From NCBI RefSeq assembly GCF_000423625.1, contig NZ_AUII01000001.1, positions 124,001 through 188,000 of the forward strand: a stretch of 64,000 nt of DNA, read 5' to 3'. The notes beneath the pieces are model-generated. The model searched no databases, was not told the origin of the DNA, and saw only the letters and a list, made by a program, of their open reading frames with translations. Positions 6,928-16,137 of this stretch are shown one piece after another. The stretch comes from Pseudonocardia asaccharolytica DSM 44247 = NBRC 16224 (lineage in GTDB: Bacteria > Actinomycetota > Actinomycetes > Mycobacteriales > Pseudonocardiaceae). The first letter of the stretch is position 1. Each line of letters opens with the position of its first letter. The position numbers and the translations under genes were made by a program.

Positions 6928-9900
6928 ATGGGATCGACTGTCGCGACGCAACCCGATGTCACCGAACCCGCTGCCGGCGATCTCGCGCCGGCGCTGCGCC
7001 GGCTACACGCGCAACCCGGCCTCGGTGCGGGGCCGCGGGTCGCGTTCCTCGCCGCGGACACCGACGTCGCCGGTCCGGTGTGCCTGGCGCGCTGGCCGGG
7101 GCGGCCCCCGCTGCTGGCCGATATCGTGCCGCTGTTCGAGCAGTTCGGGCTGCGGCTGGCGGCCGTCATCGGGCTCCCCGGCGAGGACGCCGTGCGCAGG
7201 CTCGACTTCGCCCGCCCGCCCGACGGCTGGGACGCGGAGCTGACCACGCTCGTCGAGGGGGCGTTCCCGGACGCCGCGCACCCGGGTGTGGTCGGCGACC
7301 CGTTCGCCAAGCTGGTGGTGGCCGCCCGGCTGCCATGGCGGGACGTGGAGCTGATCCGTGCGGCGGCGAGCTACCTCAACCAGGCGGGACTCGGCCACTC
7401 GGACGGGTACGTGGTGGCGACCCTCGGGCGGCACCCGCGGTTCGTCCGCGCGCTCGCCGCGCTGTTCCGCGCCCGGCTGCACCCGCACCTGACGAACCGT
7501 CCGGCGGCGGTGGACCACGCCCGCCGCGAGCTCCACAGCCTGCTCGAACGGTCGACGACGCTCGACGAGGACCGGATCCTGCGCGGTGTGTCGTCGTTCG
7601 TCGACGCCATCCTGCGGACGAACTGGTACCAGCGCGGCCAGGACGGCGGGCCCAAGCCGTATCGCGCGTTCAAGCTCGACGCGGCGCGGCTGAGCCTGCG
7701 CGGTCCCGACGCCCCGCTGCGGGAGGTGTTCGTCCACGCCCCGGATGTGGCGGGGATCCACGTCCGCGCCGGACTGGTGGCCCGGGGCGGCGTGCGCTGG
7801 TCGGACCGGCCCGAGGACTTCCGGGTCGAGGTGCTGCAACTGTTGAAGACCCAGCGGGTGAAGAACGCCGTGATCGTCCCGGACGGCGCCAAGGGCGCAT
7901 TCGTGGTGCGCGGCGGGGCCGACCCGGCGGCCTGCTACGACACCTTCGTCCGCGGCCTGCTCGACGTCACCGACGATCTCGTGGACGGCGAGGTGGTCAC
8001 CGCGCCGGACACCGTCGCCCACGACGGCCCGGACCCGTACCTGGTCGTCGCCGCCGACAAGGGCACCGCCCGGTTCTCCGACCGGGCCAACGCGATCGCC
8101 GCGCAGCGCGGGTTCTGGCTCGTCGACGCGTTCGCCTCCGGGGGATCGGCGGGCTACGACCACAAGGCGATGGGCATCACCGCCCGCGGCTCCTGGGTGG
8201 CCGTGCGCCAGCACCTCGCCGAGCTGGGATCGGACCCGGATGTCGACGAGATCACCGTCGCGGGCATCGGCGACATGTCCGGCGACGTGTTCGGCAACGG
8301 GATGCTGGAGTCCCGCCGGATCCGGCTGGTCGCCGCGTTCGACCACCGGCACGTCTTCCTCGACCCCGACCCGGACCCCGCGACCTCCTACCGGGAACGG
8401 GAACGGCTCGCGCGGCTGGCCGCATCGTCCTGGGCCGACTACGACCCCGCGCTGATCTCGGGGGGCGGCGGGGTGTGGCCGCGCACCGCGAAACGGATCG
8501 AGCTGTCCCCGCAGGCGCGGCGGCGGCTGGGCGTCGCCACCGCCTCGCTGCCGCCCGACGAGGTGATCAGGGCGATCCTGCGCGCGCCGGTGGACCTGCT
8601 GTGGAACGGTGGGATCGGCACCTACGTCAAGGCCGGGGCCGAGACCCACGGCGAGGCCGCCGATCCCGCCAACGACACCGTCCGGGTCGACGCCGAGCAG
8701 CTGCGCTGCCGGGTCGTCGGGGAGGGCGGCAACCTGGGGGTGACCCAGCGGGGCCGGATCGAGTTCGCCCGCGGCGGCGGCCGGATCAACGGCGACTTCA
8801 TCGACAACGCCGCCGGTGTGAACACCTCCGACCGCGAGGTCAATCTCAAGATCCTGCTCGCCGCGGCCGAGTCGGCGGGCGAGCTGACCCGCGCGCAGCG
8901 GGACCGGCTGCTCGCCCGTGCCGCCGACGAGGTCGCGGCGGCCGTGCTCGACGACAGCGCGCAGCAGGTGCTGGCGATCAGCCTCGCCGAATCGCAGTCC
9001 CCGTTCCTGCTCGACCGGCACGCCCGGCTGGTGCGCCACCTCGAGCGGGTGCACGGGCTCGACCGGACCCGCGACGTCCTGCCCGACGACGAGGAGCTGG
9101 CGGCCAGGGCCCGGCGCGGGCACGGCCTGACCCGCCCGGAGATCGCGGTGCTGCTGGCCCACTCCAAGAATGTCGTGCGGGCGGACCTGCTGGCCTCCGA
9201 GATCCCCGACGACCCCGCGTTCGCCGAGCTCCTCGCCGGCTATTTCCCGGCGAGCCTGCGCGAGCGCCTCGCCCGGTGGGTCCCCGGGCACCGCCTCGCC
9301 CGGGAGATCGTGGCCACCCGGCTGGCGGGCGACCTGATCAACCACATGGGGCCGGGCTTCGTCATGCGGATGGAGGAGCGGTTCGGCGCCTCCAGCGCCC
9401 GGGTCGCGGTCGCCATCGCCGCCGTGCGGGCGGTGTTCGACAACGACCGGCTGTGGCAGGCGGTGACCGCGCGGACCGATGTTCCGTTCGCGGCCCGGGT
9501 CGTCCTGCTGCGCCGGATCCAGGAGTTCGTCGAGCGGGCGGCGGCGTGGCTGGTACACCGGCGCGGGCCCGCGCTGCGCCCGTCCGTGGAGCGGCGCACG
9601 CTGCGGCCGATGATCGACGCGGTCCACGCCGCCCTGCCCGGGCTCGACGGCGGAACCGCGCCCACCTGCGTCACCGACGGGATCGGGGAGCTCGTCGCCG
9701 CCGGCTGCCCGCGTGACCTCGCCACCGAGGTGGCGGCACTGCCGGTGCTGGCGGACGCGCTCGACGCGGCGGACGTCGCCACCGGGCTCGGGCGCGACGT
9801 CGCCGATGTGGCCGGCGCCGCGCTGGAGCTCGACCGGGCGCTGGAGCTGGGCGTCCTCGCCGAACGGCTCACCGACGTCGCGGGCGCCTCGCACTGGGAG

Positions 9901-10185
9901 TCGATGGCGATCTCGATCCTGCGCGACGAGCTGTCGGGCGCCCGCCGGGCGGTGCTGACCGCGGCGCTGGGCGACGCCGCCGCCCCAGGGGCGGCACGGG
10001 TGCGCGCCTGGCTCGACGAGCACCGGACCGAGACCCAGCGGCTGCGTACGACCACCGACGAGCTGCACGCCTTCCCCCGGCTCGACGCGGCGATGGCCGC
10101 GACGGTGGTCGCGCAGCTGCGGCTACTCGCCGGACCGGATGCGGTGCCCGCGCTCGCGGCCCGCAGCGAAGGGAGCACGAGATGA
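6928..10185 (+). CDS. NAD-specific glutamate dehydrogenase, short form
   Basis: Oxidises glutamate to 2-oxoglutarate and ammonia with NAD. The catalytic core is clear: RGGVRWSDRPEDFRVEVLQL, then KNAVIVPDGAKGAFV, then the dinucleotide-binding VAGIGDMSGDVFGNGML and VVGEGGNLGVTQRGRIEF. Large bacterial NAD-GDHs have about 1600 residues with N-terminal ACT-like regulatory domains; this one has 1085 and begins near the catalytic half. The ATG follows a strong GAGGAGGG site, so the short form appears to be the real product. It is the first gene of a four-gene operon joined by overlapping stops and starts. In that setting it would regenerate the 2-oxoglutarate consumed by the divergent aminotransferase. 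Confidence 0.88.
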   Translation: MGSTVATQPDVTEPAAGDLAPALRRLHAQPGLGAGPRVAFLAADTDVAGPVCLARWPGRPPLLADIVPLFEQFGLRLAAVIGLPGEDAVRRLDFARPPDGWDAELTTLVEGAFPDAAHPGVVGDPFAKLVVAARLPWRDVELIRAAASYLNQAGLGHSDGYVVATLGRHPRFVRALAALFRARLHPHLTNRPAAVDHARRELHSLLERSTTLDEDRILRGVSSFVDAILRTNWYQRGQDGGPKPYRAFKLDAARLSLRGPDAPLREVFVHAPDVAGIHVRAGLVARGGVRWSDRPEDFRVEVLQLLKTQRVKNAVIVPDGAKGAFVVRGGADPAACYDTFVRGLLDVTDDLVDGEVVTAPDTVAHDGPDPYLVVAADKGTARFSDRANAIAAQRGFWLVDAFASGGSAGYDHKAMGITARGSWVAVRQHLAELGSDPDVDEITVAGIGDMSGDVFGNGMLESRRIRLVAAFDHRHVFLDPDPDPATSYRERERLARLAASSWADYDPALISGGGGVWPRTAKRIELSPQARRRLGVATASLPPDEVIRAILRAPVDLLWNGGIGTYVKAGAETHGEAADPANDTVRVDAEQLRCRVVGEGGNLGVTQRGRIEFARGGGRINGDFIDNAAGVNTSDREVNLKILLAAAESAGELTRAQRDRLLARAADEVAAAVLDDSAQQVLAISLAESQSPFLLDRHARLVRHLERVHGLDRTRDVLPDDEELAARARRGHGLTRPEIAVLLAHSKNVVRADLLASEIPDDPAFAELLAGYFPASLRERLARWVPGHRLAREIVATRLAGDLINHMGPGFVMRMEERFGASSARVAVAIAAVRAVFDNDRLWQAVTARTDVPFAARVVLLRRIQEFVERAAAWLVHRRGPALRPSVERRTLRPMIDAVHAALPGLDGGTAPTCVTDGIGELVAAGCPRDLATEVAALPVLADALDAADVATGLGRDVADVAGAALELDRALELGVLAERLTDVAGASHWESMAISILRDELSGARRAVLTAALGDAAAPGAARVRAWLDEHRTETQRLRTTTDELHAFPRLDAAMAATVVAQLRLLAGPDAVPALAARSEGSTR

Positions 10186-11693
10186 CCGAGATCGTCCAGA
10201 CCGAACCGCGTGCCGCGCGGGACGGCGCCGCGGCGCCGGTACCGTTGCGCCAGCTCGTCGGCGGCCGGTGGGTGAGCGGCGCGGGCGCCGAACTGGTGGA
10301 CCGCAACCCGGCCCGCCCCGACGAGCTCGTCGCGGTCGGGCGGCTGGCCGGCCGCGACGACCTCGACGCGGCCGTCGCCGCCGCCGCTGCGGCCTTCCCC
10401 GGCTGGGCGGCCATGCCGTTCCCGGTGCGCGGCGAGATCCTCGCGCGGGCCGCCGACGTGCTCGTCGGCAAGGCCGACGCGTGGGGGGTGGAGCTGGCGC
10501 GCGAGGAGGGCAAGACCCGTGCCGAGAGTGTCGGTGAGGTCCGGCGCGCGGCGGAGATCCTGCGCTTCTTCGCCGCGGAGGGGCTGCGCCCGGTGGGGGA
10601 GGTGTTCGCCTCCGCCCGGCCCGGAGAGCAGATCCAGGTGCTGCACCGTCCGGTCGGGGTGGTCGCGGTGGTGACCCCGTTCAACTTCCCGATCGGCATC
10701 CCGGCCTGGAAGATCGCTCCGGCGCTGGCCTACGGCAACACGGTGGTGTGGAAGCCGGCGAGCACCGTGCCGCTGCTCGCGATGCGCCTGGCCGAGGCGC
10801 TCGTCGCCGCGGGCCTCCCCGACGGGGTGCTGTCGCTGCTGATCGGGCCCGGATCGGTCGGGGCGGCACTGGTCGAGCATCCCGGGGTGGACCGGGTGAG
10901 CTTCACCGGCTCCACGGCCGTCGGCCGCGACCTGATCGCCCGCTGCGGACGGCTGGCCCGCCCGATCCAGACCGAGATGGGCGGCAAGAACGCGGCCGCG
11001 GTGCTCGCCGACGCGAACCTCGATCTCGCGGTGGACGAGGTGGTGGCGGGCGCGTTCCGCTCCACCGGGCAGAAGTGCACGGCGACCTCGCGGCTGATCG
11101 TCACCGACCGGGTGGCCGGGGAGTTCCTGGCGCTGCTGGTAGAGCGGGTGACCGCGCTGCGGGTCGGCGACCCGCTCGACGCCGACGTCCAGATGGGGCC
11201 GCTGATCACCGCGACGGCCCGCGACGACGTGCGGGCCGCGGTGGAGCAGGGCCTGCGGCGACCGGGGGTGACCCTGCTGGTGGGCGGCGAGCCCTACCGC
11301 GACGCGCGGCGGGCGGACGGGGCGTTCCTCGCCCCGACGGTGGTGGAGCTGGCCGGGGACGATCCGCTCTGGCGCGAGGAGCTGTTCGGCCCGGTACTGG
11401 CCGTGCGCCGGGCCCGCGACGACGCCCACGCACTGGAACTGGTGAACGACAGCGCGTTCGGGCTCTCGGCGGCCGTGTTCACCGACGACCTGCGCGCGAT
11501 CACCGCGGCCACCCAGACCTTGGACGTCGGCGTGCTGCACATCAACTCCGAAACCGCGGGCGCTGACCCGCACGTCCCGTTCGGCGGGGCGAAACAGAGC
11601 GGTTTCGGCCCGAAGGAGCAGGGAAGGGCCGCGCGGGAGTTCTACACCACGACCACGACGGTGTACCTGCGGGCATCGGGAGGAGTGTCTTGA
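10182..11693 (+). CDS. Aldehyde dehydrogenase, probable glutarate/succinate semialdehyde dehydrogenase
   Basis: A 503-residue NAD(P)-dependent aldehyde dehydrogenase. It has VTPFNFPIGIPAWK (catalytic Asn region), QTEMGGKNAAAV (general base Glu) and STGQKCTATSR (nucleophile Cys near residue 300). Overall sequence resembles the 2-oxoglutarate/succinate semialdehyde dehydrogenase group. Its ATG overlaps the glutamate dehydrogenase stop by 4 nt (ATGA), so the two are translationally coupled. Given the downstream glutarate-activating genes, oxidation of glutarate semialdehyde to glutarate (DavD role) is the likeliest function. Succinate semialdehyde or 2,5-dioxovalerate are alternatives. Confidence 0.85.
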   Translation: MTEIVQTEPRAARDGAAAPVPLRQLVGGRWVSGAGAELVDRNPARPDELVAVGRLAGRDDLDAAVAAAAAAFPGWAAMPFPVRGEILARAADVLVGKADAWGVELAREEGKTRAESVGEVRRAAEILRFFAAEGLRPVGEVFASARPGEQIQVLHRPVGVVAVVTPFNFPIGIPAWKIAPALAYGNTVVWKPASTVPLLAMRLAEALVAAGLPDGVLSLLIGPGSVGAALVEHPGVDRVSFTGSTAVGRDLIARCGRLARPIQTEMGGKNAAAVLADANLDLAVDEVVAGAFRSTGQKCTATSRLIVTDRVAGEFLALLVERVTALRVGDPLDADVQMGPLITATARDDVRAAVEQGLRRPGVTLLVGGEPYRDARRADGAFLAPTVVELAGDDPLWREELFGPVLAVRRARDDAHALELVNDSAFGLSAAVFTDDLRAITAATQTLDVGVLHINSETAGADPHVPFGGAKQSGFGPKEQGRAAREFYTTTTTVYLRASGGVS

Positions 11694-12865
11694 TGAGCCT
11701 GCCACTCGACGGGGTGCTGGTCGCCGACTTCGGCCGGGTCCTCGCCGCCCCCTACGCGACCATGCTGCTCGGCGATCTCGGCGCCGATGTCGTCAAGATC
11801 GAACATCCGGCGGCCGGCGACGACACCCGGGCCTGGGGTCCCCCGTTCGCGGCCGGAGAGGCCACCTACTTCCTTTCGGTCAACCGCAACAAGCGGTCCT
11901 TCGCCGCGGACCTGCGCGACGCGGCGACCCGGGACGGGGTCGTCGAGCTCGTCCGGCGCGCCGACGTCCTCGTGGAGAACTTCCGCCCCGGCACCATGGC
12001 CCGCCACGGGCTGTCCTACGAGGAGGTGCGCGCGCTCAACCCGCGGCTGGTCTACTGCTCGATCACCGGCTTCGGGTCGGGTAAGGGCGCGGCGCTGCCG
12101 GGCTACGACCTGCTGGTGCAGGCCGTCGGCGGGCTGATGAGCATCACCGGGCCCGCGCCTGGGACCCCGGTGAAGGCCGGGGTGGCACTGGTCGACGTGC
12201 TCACCGGGCTGCATGCCACCGTGGGGATCATGGCCGCGCTGCGCGCCAGGGAGACCACCGGCGAGGGCCAGCTCGTGGCCATCGACCTGCTGAGCACGCT
12301 GTTGTCCAGCATGGTCAACCAGAGCGCCGGGTTCACCGCGGCGGGCGCGGTCCCGGGCATCCTCGGCAACCGGCACCCGTCGATCGCACCGTACGAGGTG
12401 TTCCCGACCGCCGACCGCCCGATGGTCATCGCGGTCGGCAACGACCGCCAGTTCGCCGCGCTGTGCCAGGGCCTCGGCGTCCCCCACCTGACTGCCGACC
12501 CCCGGTTCGTCACCAATACCGACCGGGTGGCACACGTCGACGCGCTCGCCGAGGTGCTCGCCGCCCAGCTCTCGGCGCGTCCGGCCGGCCAGTGGTTCGA
12601 CCTGCTCACCCCGCTCGGGGTGCCCTGCGGTCCGGTCAACGACCTGGCGGCGGCCTTCGAGCTGGCCGAGGACCTGGGGCTCGGGCCGCGGGTGCGGGTC
12701 GGCGACGGCGCCGATGCCGTCGACGTCGTCGCGAACCCGATCGGGCTGTCCGCGACGCCGCCCCGGTACCAGACCCGGCCGCCGCGGCTGGGCGAACACA
12801 CCGCGCAGCTGCGCGCGTGGCTGTCCACCTCACCCGACCCTCTCACCGATAGGAGCATCCGATGA
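11693..12865 (+). CDS. CaiB/BaiF (family III) CoA-transferase, probable glutarate CoA-transferase
   Basis: A 390-residue family III CoA-transferase. It opens LPLDGVLVADFGRVLAAPYATMLLGDLGADVVKIEHP, the typical nucleotide-binding start, and carries the catalytic Asp in VALVDVLTGLHA near residue 168. These enzymes move CoA between acids, for example from succinyl-CoA to glutarate. ATG at 11693 is used because AGGAG lies 7-8 nt upstream; the in-frame TTG three bases earlier is less likely. It overlaps both the preceding stop (TGATG) and the following start (ATGA). Placement directly before glutaryl-CoA dehydrogenase indicates it makes glutaryl-CoA, as the SUGCT homologue does in mammals. The substrate is inferred from context. 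Confidence 0.87.
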   Translation: MSLPLDGVLVADFGRVLAAPYATMLLGDLGADVVKIEHPAAGDDTRAWGPPFAAGEATYFLSVNRNKRSFAADLRDAATRDGVVELVRRADVLVENFRPGTMARHGLSYEEVRALNPRLVYCSITGFGSGKGAALPGYDLLVQAVGGLMSITGPAPGTPVKAGVALVDVLTGLHATVGIMAALRARETTGEGQLVAIDLLSTLLSSMVNQSAGFTAAGAVPGILGNRHPSIAPYEVFPTADRPMVIAVGNDRQFAALCQGLGVPHLTADPRFVTNTDRVAHVDALAEVLAAQLSARPAGQWFDLLTPLGVPCGPVNDLAAAFELAEDLGLGPRVRVGDGADAVDVVANPIGLSATPPRYQTRPPRLGEHTAQLRAWLSTSPDPLTDRSIR

Positions 12866-14034
12866 GCGCACCGATGAAGGACCCGTTGGACCTGCTGGAC
12901 CTGTCCAGCCAACTGGACGAGCAGGAACGCGACATCCAGCACACGGTCCGGGACTTCCTGGCCGACCGCGCCCGTCCGCAGATCGGCGAATGGTTCGAGG
13001 ACGCACACTTCCCCCGCGAGCTGATCCCCGAGCTCGGCAAGATGGGCCTGCTCGGCATGCATCTGCAGGGCTACGGATGCGCCGGGGTGAACGCCACCAG
13101 CTATGGTCTGGCCTGCCTCGAGCTCGAGGCCGTCGACTCCGGTCTGCGCAGCTTCGTGTCGGTGCAGGGGTCGCTGTCGATGTTCTCCATCTGGCGCTAC
13201 GGGTCGGAGGAGCAGAAGCAGGAGTGGCTGCCGCGGCTGGCCGCGGGCGAGGCGGTCGGCTGCTTCGGGCTGACCGAGCCGGACGTCGGCTCCGACCCCG
13301 GGCGGATGCGCACCCGCGCGGTGCGCGACGGGGACGACTGGATCCTCAACGGCTCCAAGATGTGGATCACCAACGGCGGGCTCGCCGACGTCGCCACCGT
13401 GTGGGCGGGCACCGAGGACGGCATCCGCGGGTTCCTCGTCCCCCGCGGCACGCCGGGGTTTTCCACCAGCGACATCAAGCACAAGATGTCGCTGCGCGCG
13501 TCGGTCACCTCGGAGCTGTCCTTCGACGATGTGCGGCTGCCTGCCTCGGCGCGGCTGCCCGAGGCCCGCGGTCTGGGCGCGCCGTTGTCGTGTCTGAACG
13601 AGGCCCGGTTCGGCATCCTGTTCGGCGTCGTCGGCGCGGCACGCGACTGCCTGCAGGCGGCGCTGAGCTACGCCGACTCCCGCATCCAGTTCGGCAAGCC
13701 GATCAGCGCATTCCAGCTGACCCAGAAGAAGTTCGCCGACATGGCCGTCTCGCTGAGCACCTCGATGCTGCTCGCACTTCACCTGGGCAGGCTCAAGGAC
13801 GCCGGCACGATCCGGTCCGAGCAGGTGAGCGTGGGCAAGCTGAACAACGTGCGGGAGGCGCTGGGGATCGCCCGCGAATGCCGCACGATCCTGGGCGGCA
13901 ACGGGATCTCGCTGGAGTACGCCCCGCTGCGACACGCCAACAACCTGGAGTCGGTGCTGACCTACGAGGGCACCAGCGAGATCCACACCCTCGTCGTCGG
14001 GCAGGCGCTCACCGGCCAGGCGGCCTACCGCTGA
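12862..14034 (+). CDS. gcdH: Glutaryl-CoA dehydrogenase
   Basis: Flavoenzyme of the acyl-CoA dehydrogenase family that oxidises and decarboxylates glutaryl-CoA to crotonyl-CoA. The 390-residue protein has GCFGLTEPDVGSDPGRMRT and WILNGSKMWITNG (FAD/substrate pocket), the loop FGKPISAFQLTQKKFADM, and the catalytic Glu in TYEGTSEIHTLVVG near residue 368. The TYEGT motif with this active-site context is typical of GCDH. It is the last gene of the operon begun by the glutamate dehydrogenase, with its ATG overlapping the CoA-transferase stop. Downstream is a patch of palindromic repeats rather than another gene. Confidence 0.93.
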   Translation: MSAPMKDPLDLLDLSSQLDEQERDIQHTVRDFLADRARPQIGEWFEDAHFPRELIPELGKMGLLGMHLQGYGCAGVNATSYGLACLELEAVDSGLRSFVSVQGSLSMFSIWRYGSEEQKQEWLPRLAAGEAVGCFGLTEPDVGSDPGRMRTRAVRDGDDWILNGSKMWITNGGLADVATVWAGTEDGIRGFLVPRGTPGFSTSDIKHKMSLRASVTSELSFDDVRLPASARLPEARGLGAPLSCLNEARFGILFGVVGAARDCLQAALSYADSRIQFGKPISAFQLTQKKFADMAVSLSTSMLLALHLGRLKDAGTIRSEQVSVGKLNNVREALGIARECRTILGGNGISLEYAPLRHANNLESVLTYEGTSEIHTLVVGQALTGQAAYR

Positions 14035-14060
14035 GCCTTCCGCCCGCGCCCTTTCATCGC

Positions 14061-14120
14061 ATTATGGCTCCATAACGCGCTGAGGGATGGGGCAGCGGAA
14101 CGTCATGGAGCCATGATGCG
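14061..14120. repeat. Two TTATGG..CCATAA-type palindromes (family C)
   Basis: ATTATGGCTCCATAACG (14061-14077) and CGTCATGGAGCCATGATG (14101-14118) are short inverted repeats with a CT or AG centre. More copies lie at 16.14-16.29 kb on the other side of the decayed region. They may act as terminators or be mobile palindromes; function unknown. Confidence 0.75.
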
Positions 14121-14193
14121 GCCAGATCGAGGACGGCGATGGCGAGGAAGCCGGTTGCCGCCCCGGCCGGAGGCGTGACCGCGCCCGAGGGCC

Positions 14194-14954
14194 TCAGCCG
14201 TCCTCGATGAGCAGGTGTCGCAGGAACCGTTCGGGTGCGGCCAGAAAGTCTCGGGTCAGTCGCACCGGCAACGCCCGGTCGTAGTCCACGCATGCGATCT
14301 CCCCGCTCTCGGCGATCTCGTAGATGGTGGCGCCGGGCAGCGCGAGCAGGATCGGGGAATGCGTGGCCACCACGATCTGGCTGCCCTGCCCGGCCAGCTC
14401 GGCCAGCCTCGCCAGCACGGCCATGCACCCGCGCACCGACAGCGCCGCCTCCGGCTCGTCCAGTACGTAGAGCCCGCCCGGTCCGAAGCGGTAGGTCATC
14501 AGGTCCACGAAGGACTCACCATGGGAGCGTTCGTGCGGGGAGGCCCCGCCGTAGGCGGACAGCAGCGGCCATCCCGACGCGCGGTCGAGCCGTTCGATCT
14601 CGGAGGCCACGTTGTAGTAGGACTCGGCCCGCAGGAAGAACCCGGTGCGCGGCTTACGTCCGGTCCGACTCAGCACCAGGTGGTCGCCCAGTGAGGACCG
14701 GTCGCGCGGGTGGCGAAGCGGAAGTTCTGGCTGCCGCCTTCCGGGTTGAACCCACAGGCCACCGCCAGCGCCTCCACCAGGGTGGACTTTCCCGTCCCGT
14801 TCTCCCCGACCAGAAACGTCACCCCGGGATCGAGCCCGAGGCCCCCGGCCTTCGCGAGAGCCCGCACCACGGGGAGGGTGAAGGGGTAGCGGCCGGTATC
14901 GGCGTGGGGGTCCAGCCGCATCCGCCGCACGAATCCGCCCGCGGCGTGGCTCAT
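14194..14954 (-). pseudogene. AAA-type (ABC/RecF-like) ATPase, frameshifted
   Basis: A single protein is split into two frames. The upstream part starts MSHAAGGFVRRMRLD at 14954 and carries Walker A (FLVGENGTGKSTLVEAL), ending in a stop after FATRATGP. The downstream part continues in another frame with LVLSRTGRKPRTGFFLRAESYYNV, the signature region and Walker B (GGLYVLDEPEAALS) and the switch His (VVATHSPILLALPG), ending at 14194. The break falls at about 14685-14700 and fits loss of one base. Uninterrupted homologues are about 250 residues, putative ATP-binding proteins of unclear role. Either a pseudogene or a sequencing error. Its ATG overlaps the stop of an upstream fragment (ATGA), pointing to a former operon. 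Confidence 0.8.
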
Positions 14955-15145
14955 CGTGCGCTCCCGAGCACCCAAGACGAGGCGGTCTGCGTGTGGTGTG
15001 TGCCGTCGACGAACATCATGTCCTCGATGGTGCCGACGTGCCCACCGACTGGCCAGCACCGGCCGCACGCGCGGGCCGACGAACGGTCCGATCGGGTGGC
15101 GGCTCCGACGCGAGCGGGCGTCCCATCCCAGTCAACCCATTGACG
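14951..15145 (-). pseudogene. 3' fragment of an unknown gene truncated by the IS
   Basis: About 65 codons, from RQWVDWDGTPARVG to the end SSWVLGSAR, lie between the left end of the IS (15146) and the ATPase start. The stop overlaps the ATPase ATG as ATGA, which suggests this is the true 3' end of a gene once co-translated with the ATPase, its 5' part lost when the IS arrived. Family not recognised. Together with the IS left end (15146-15279) this accounts for the gene-poor stretch 14955-15279, in which I see nothing else. Confidence 0.4.
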
Positions 15146-16137
15146 CAATGAGCCTTCCCAGTAGTCGTCGGGGCAGTGGTGGGCGACCCGCCGATGATGC
15201 TGGGATGGTCGGGACGAGGACGGGACCTCGATAGAAGAGTCGGTCCGCCTAAAGATCGACCTGAACACCGAGGTCCCGCATGTCCGATCCGGTCACTTAC
15301 ACCGCCGTGCTCCCGATCCGGCCGGCCACGGTGAGGTTCCTGTCGAGCCTTCTGGCCGGTGAGCGCGCTCGTCGAGGGACCCGGGAAGGCCGGCGTGCGC
15401 TCGGCTGCCACGATCAGGCCGTGCTGGTGCTGCGCTGGTTCACCGATGGCACCCGAGTCGCTCAACTCGCGATCGACAACGCCCTCGGTGAGTCCACCGT
15501 CGACCGGTATCTGCACGAGGGGATCGACGTGCTCGCCGAGCGCGCCCCTGGTCTGCCCGGTGCCCTGCTCGCCGCCCGCGCCGCCGGGCATACCCACGTC
15601 CACCTCGACGGCACCCTGATCCGCACCGACCGCTCGCGCGGTCGGCCCGACCGCGAAGGTGGACCCGTGGTGGGCGGGCAAGCACCGCCATCACGGCGGG
15701 AACGTGCAGGTCCTCACCGCCCCGCACGGCTGGCCGCTGTGGACCTCGCCCGGTGCGCCCCGGCCACGAGCACGACACCACCTGCGCCCGGGCCCATCCC
15801 GGGCTGCTCGAGGGGCTCGACCGGTGGACCGACACCGCGCACGCCGTGCTGGCCGACCTCGGTTACGAGGGCGAGAGCACCCGGCTGACCTACCCGATCA
15901 AGACCATCCGTGGCCACCGGCTGACGGCTGACCAGCGCATCGTCAACGCCCTGCACGCCGCGACCCGCACCCTGGCCGAGCGCGGGAACTCGCTGCTCAA
16001 GACCACCTTCAAGGCCCTGCGCCGAGTCAGCCTCTGCCCGTGGCGCATCGACGCGATCACCGCCGCAGCACTGGTTCTGCTCCACCACGAACACGACCGA
16101 ACCACCTGATCAATCCGCTACTGGGAAAGGCTCATTG
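15146..16137. mobile_element. Degenerate IS of the IS5-like DDE group, with terminal inverted repeats
   Basis: CAATGAGCCTTCCCAGTAG (15146-15164) is the inverted copy of CTACTGGGAAAGGCTCATTG (16118-16137), differing by one T. Between them lies one transposase frame carrying at least two frameshifts. The exact ends and target duplication cannot be fixed; the outer bases may belong to the target. The element is about 1 kb, normal for this group. Confidence 0.8.
15280..16109 (+). pseudogene. IS5-like (DDE_Tnp_4 type) transposase, two frameshifts
   Basis: Reading starts at ATG 15280 (MSDPVTYTAVL) with a helix-turn-helix region (GESTVDRYLHEGIDVLAE) and HVHLDGTLIRTDR, the first catalytic Asp. The frame then shifts near 15640 to give PWWAGKHRHHGGNVQVL, and again near 15755 to give HEHDTTCARAHPGLLEG, LADLGYEGES (second Asp region) and the C-terminal ERGNSLLKTTFKALRRVSL (Glu region), ending at TGA 16109. 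All parts of a full-length transposase are present but in three frames, so no active enzyme can be made without frameshifting. Confidence 0.85.

Noticed and set aside
7003-10068. 1021-codon antisense frame opposite the glutamate dehydrogenase
   Set aside because: Same cause: high GC third positions remove stop codons in the antisense frame. Low-complexity product.
14951-15268. Intact 105-codon minus-strand gene
   Set aside because: Its first third lies inside the IS left end, so only the last about 65 codons can be native.
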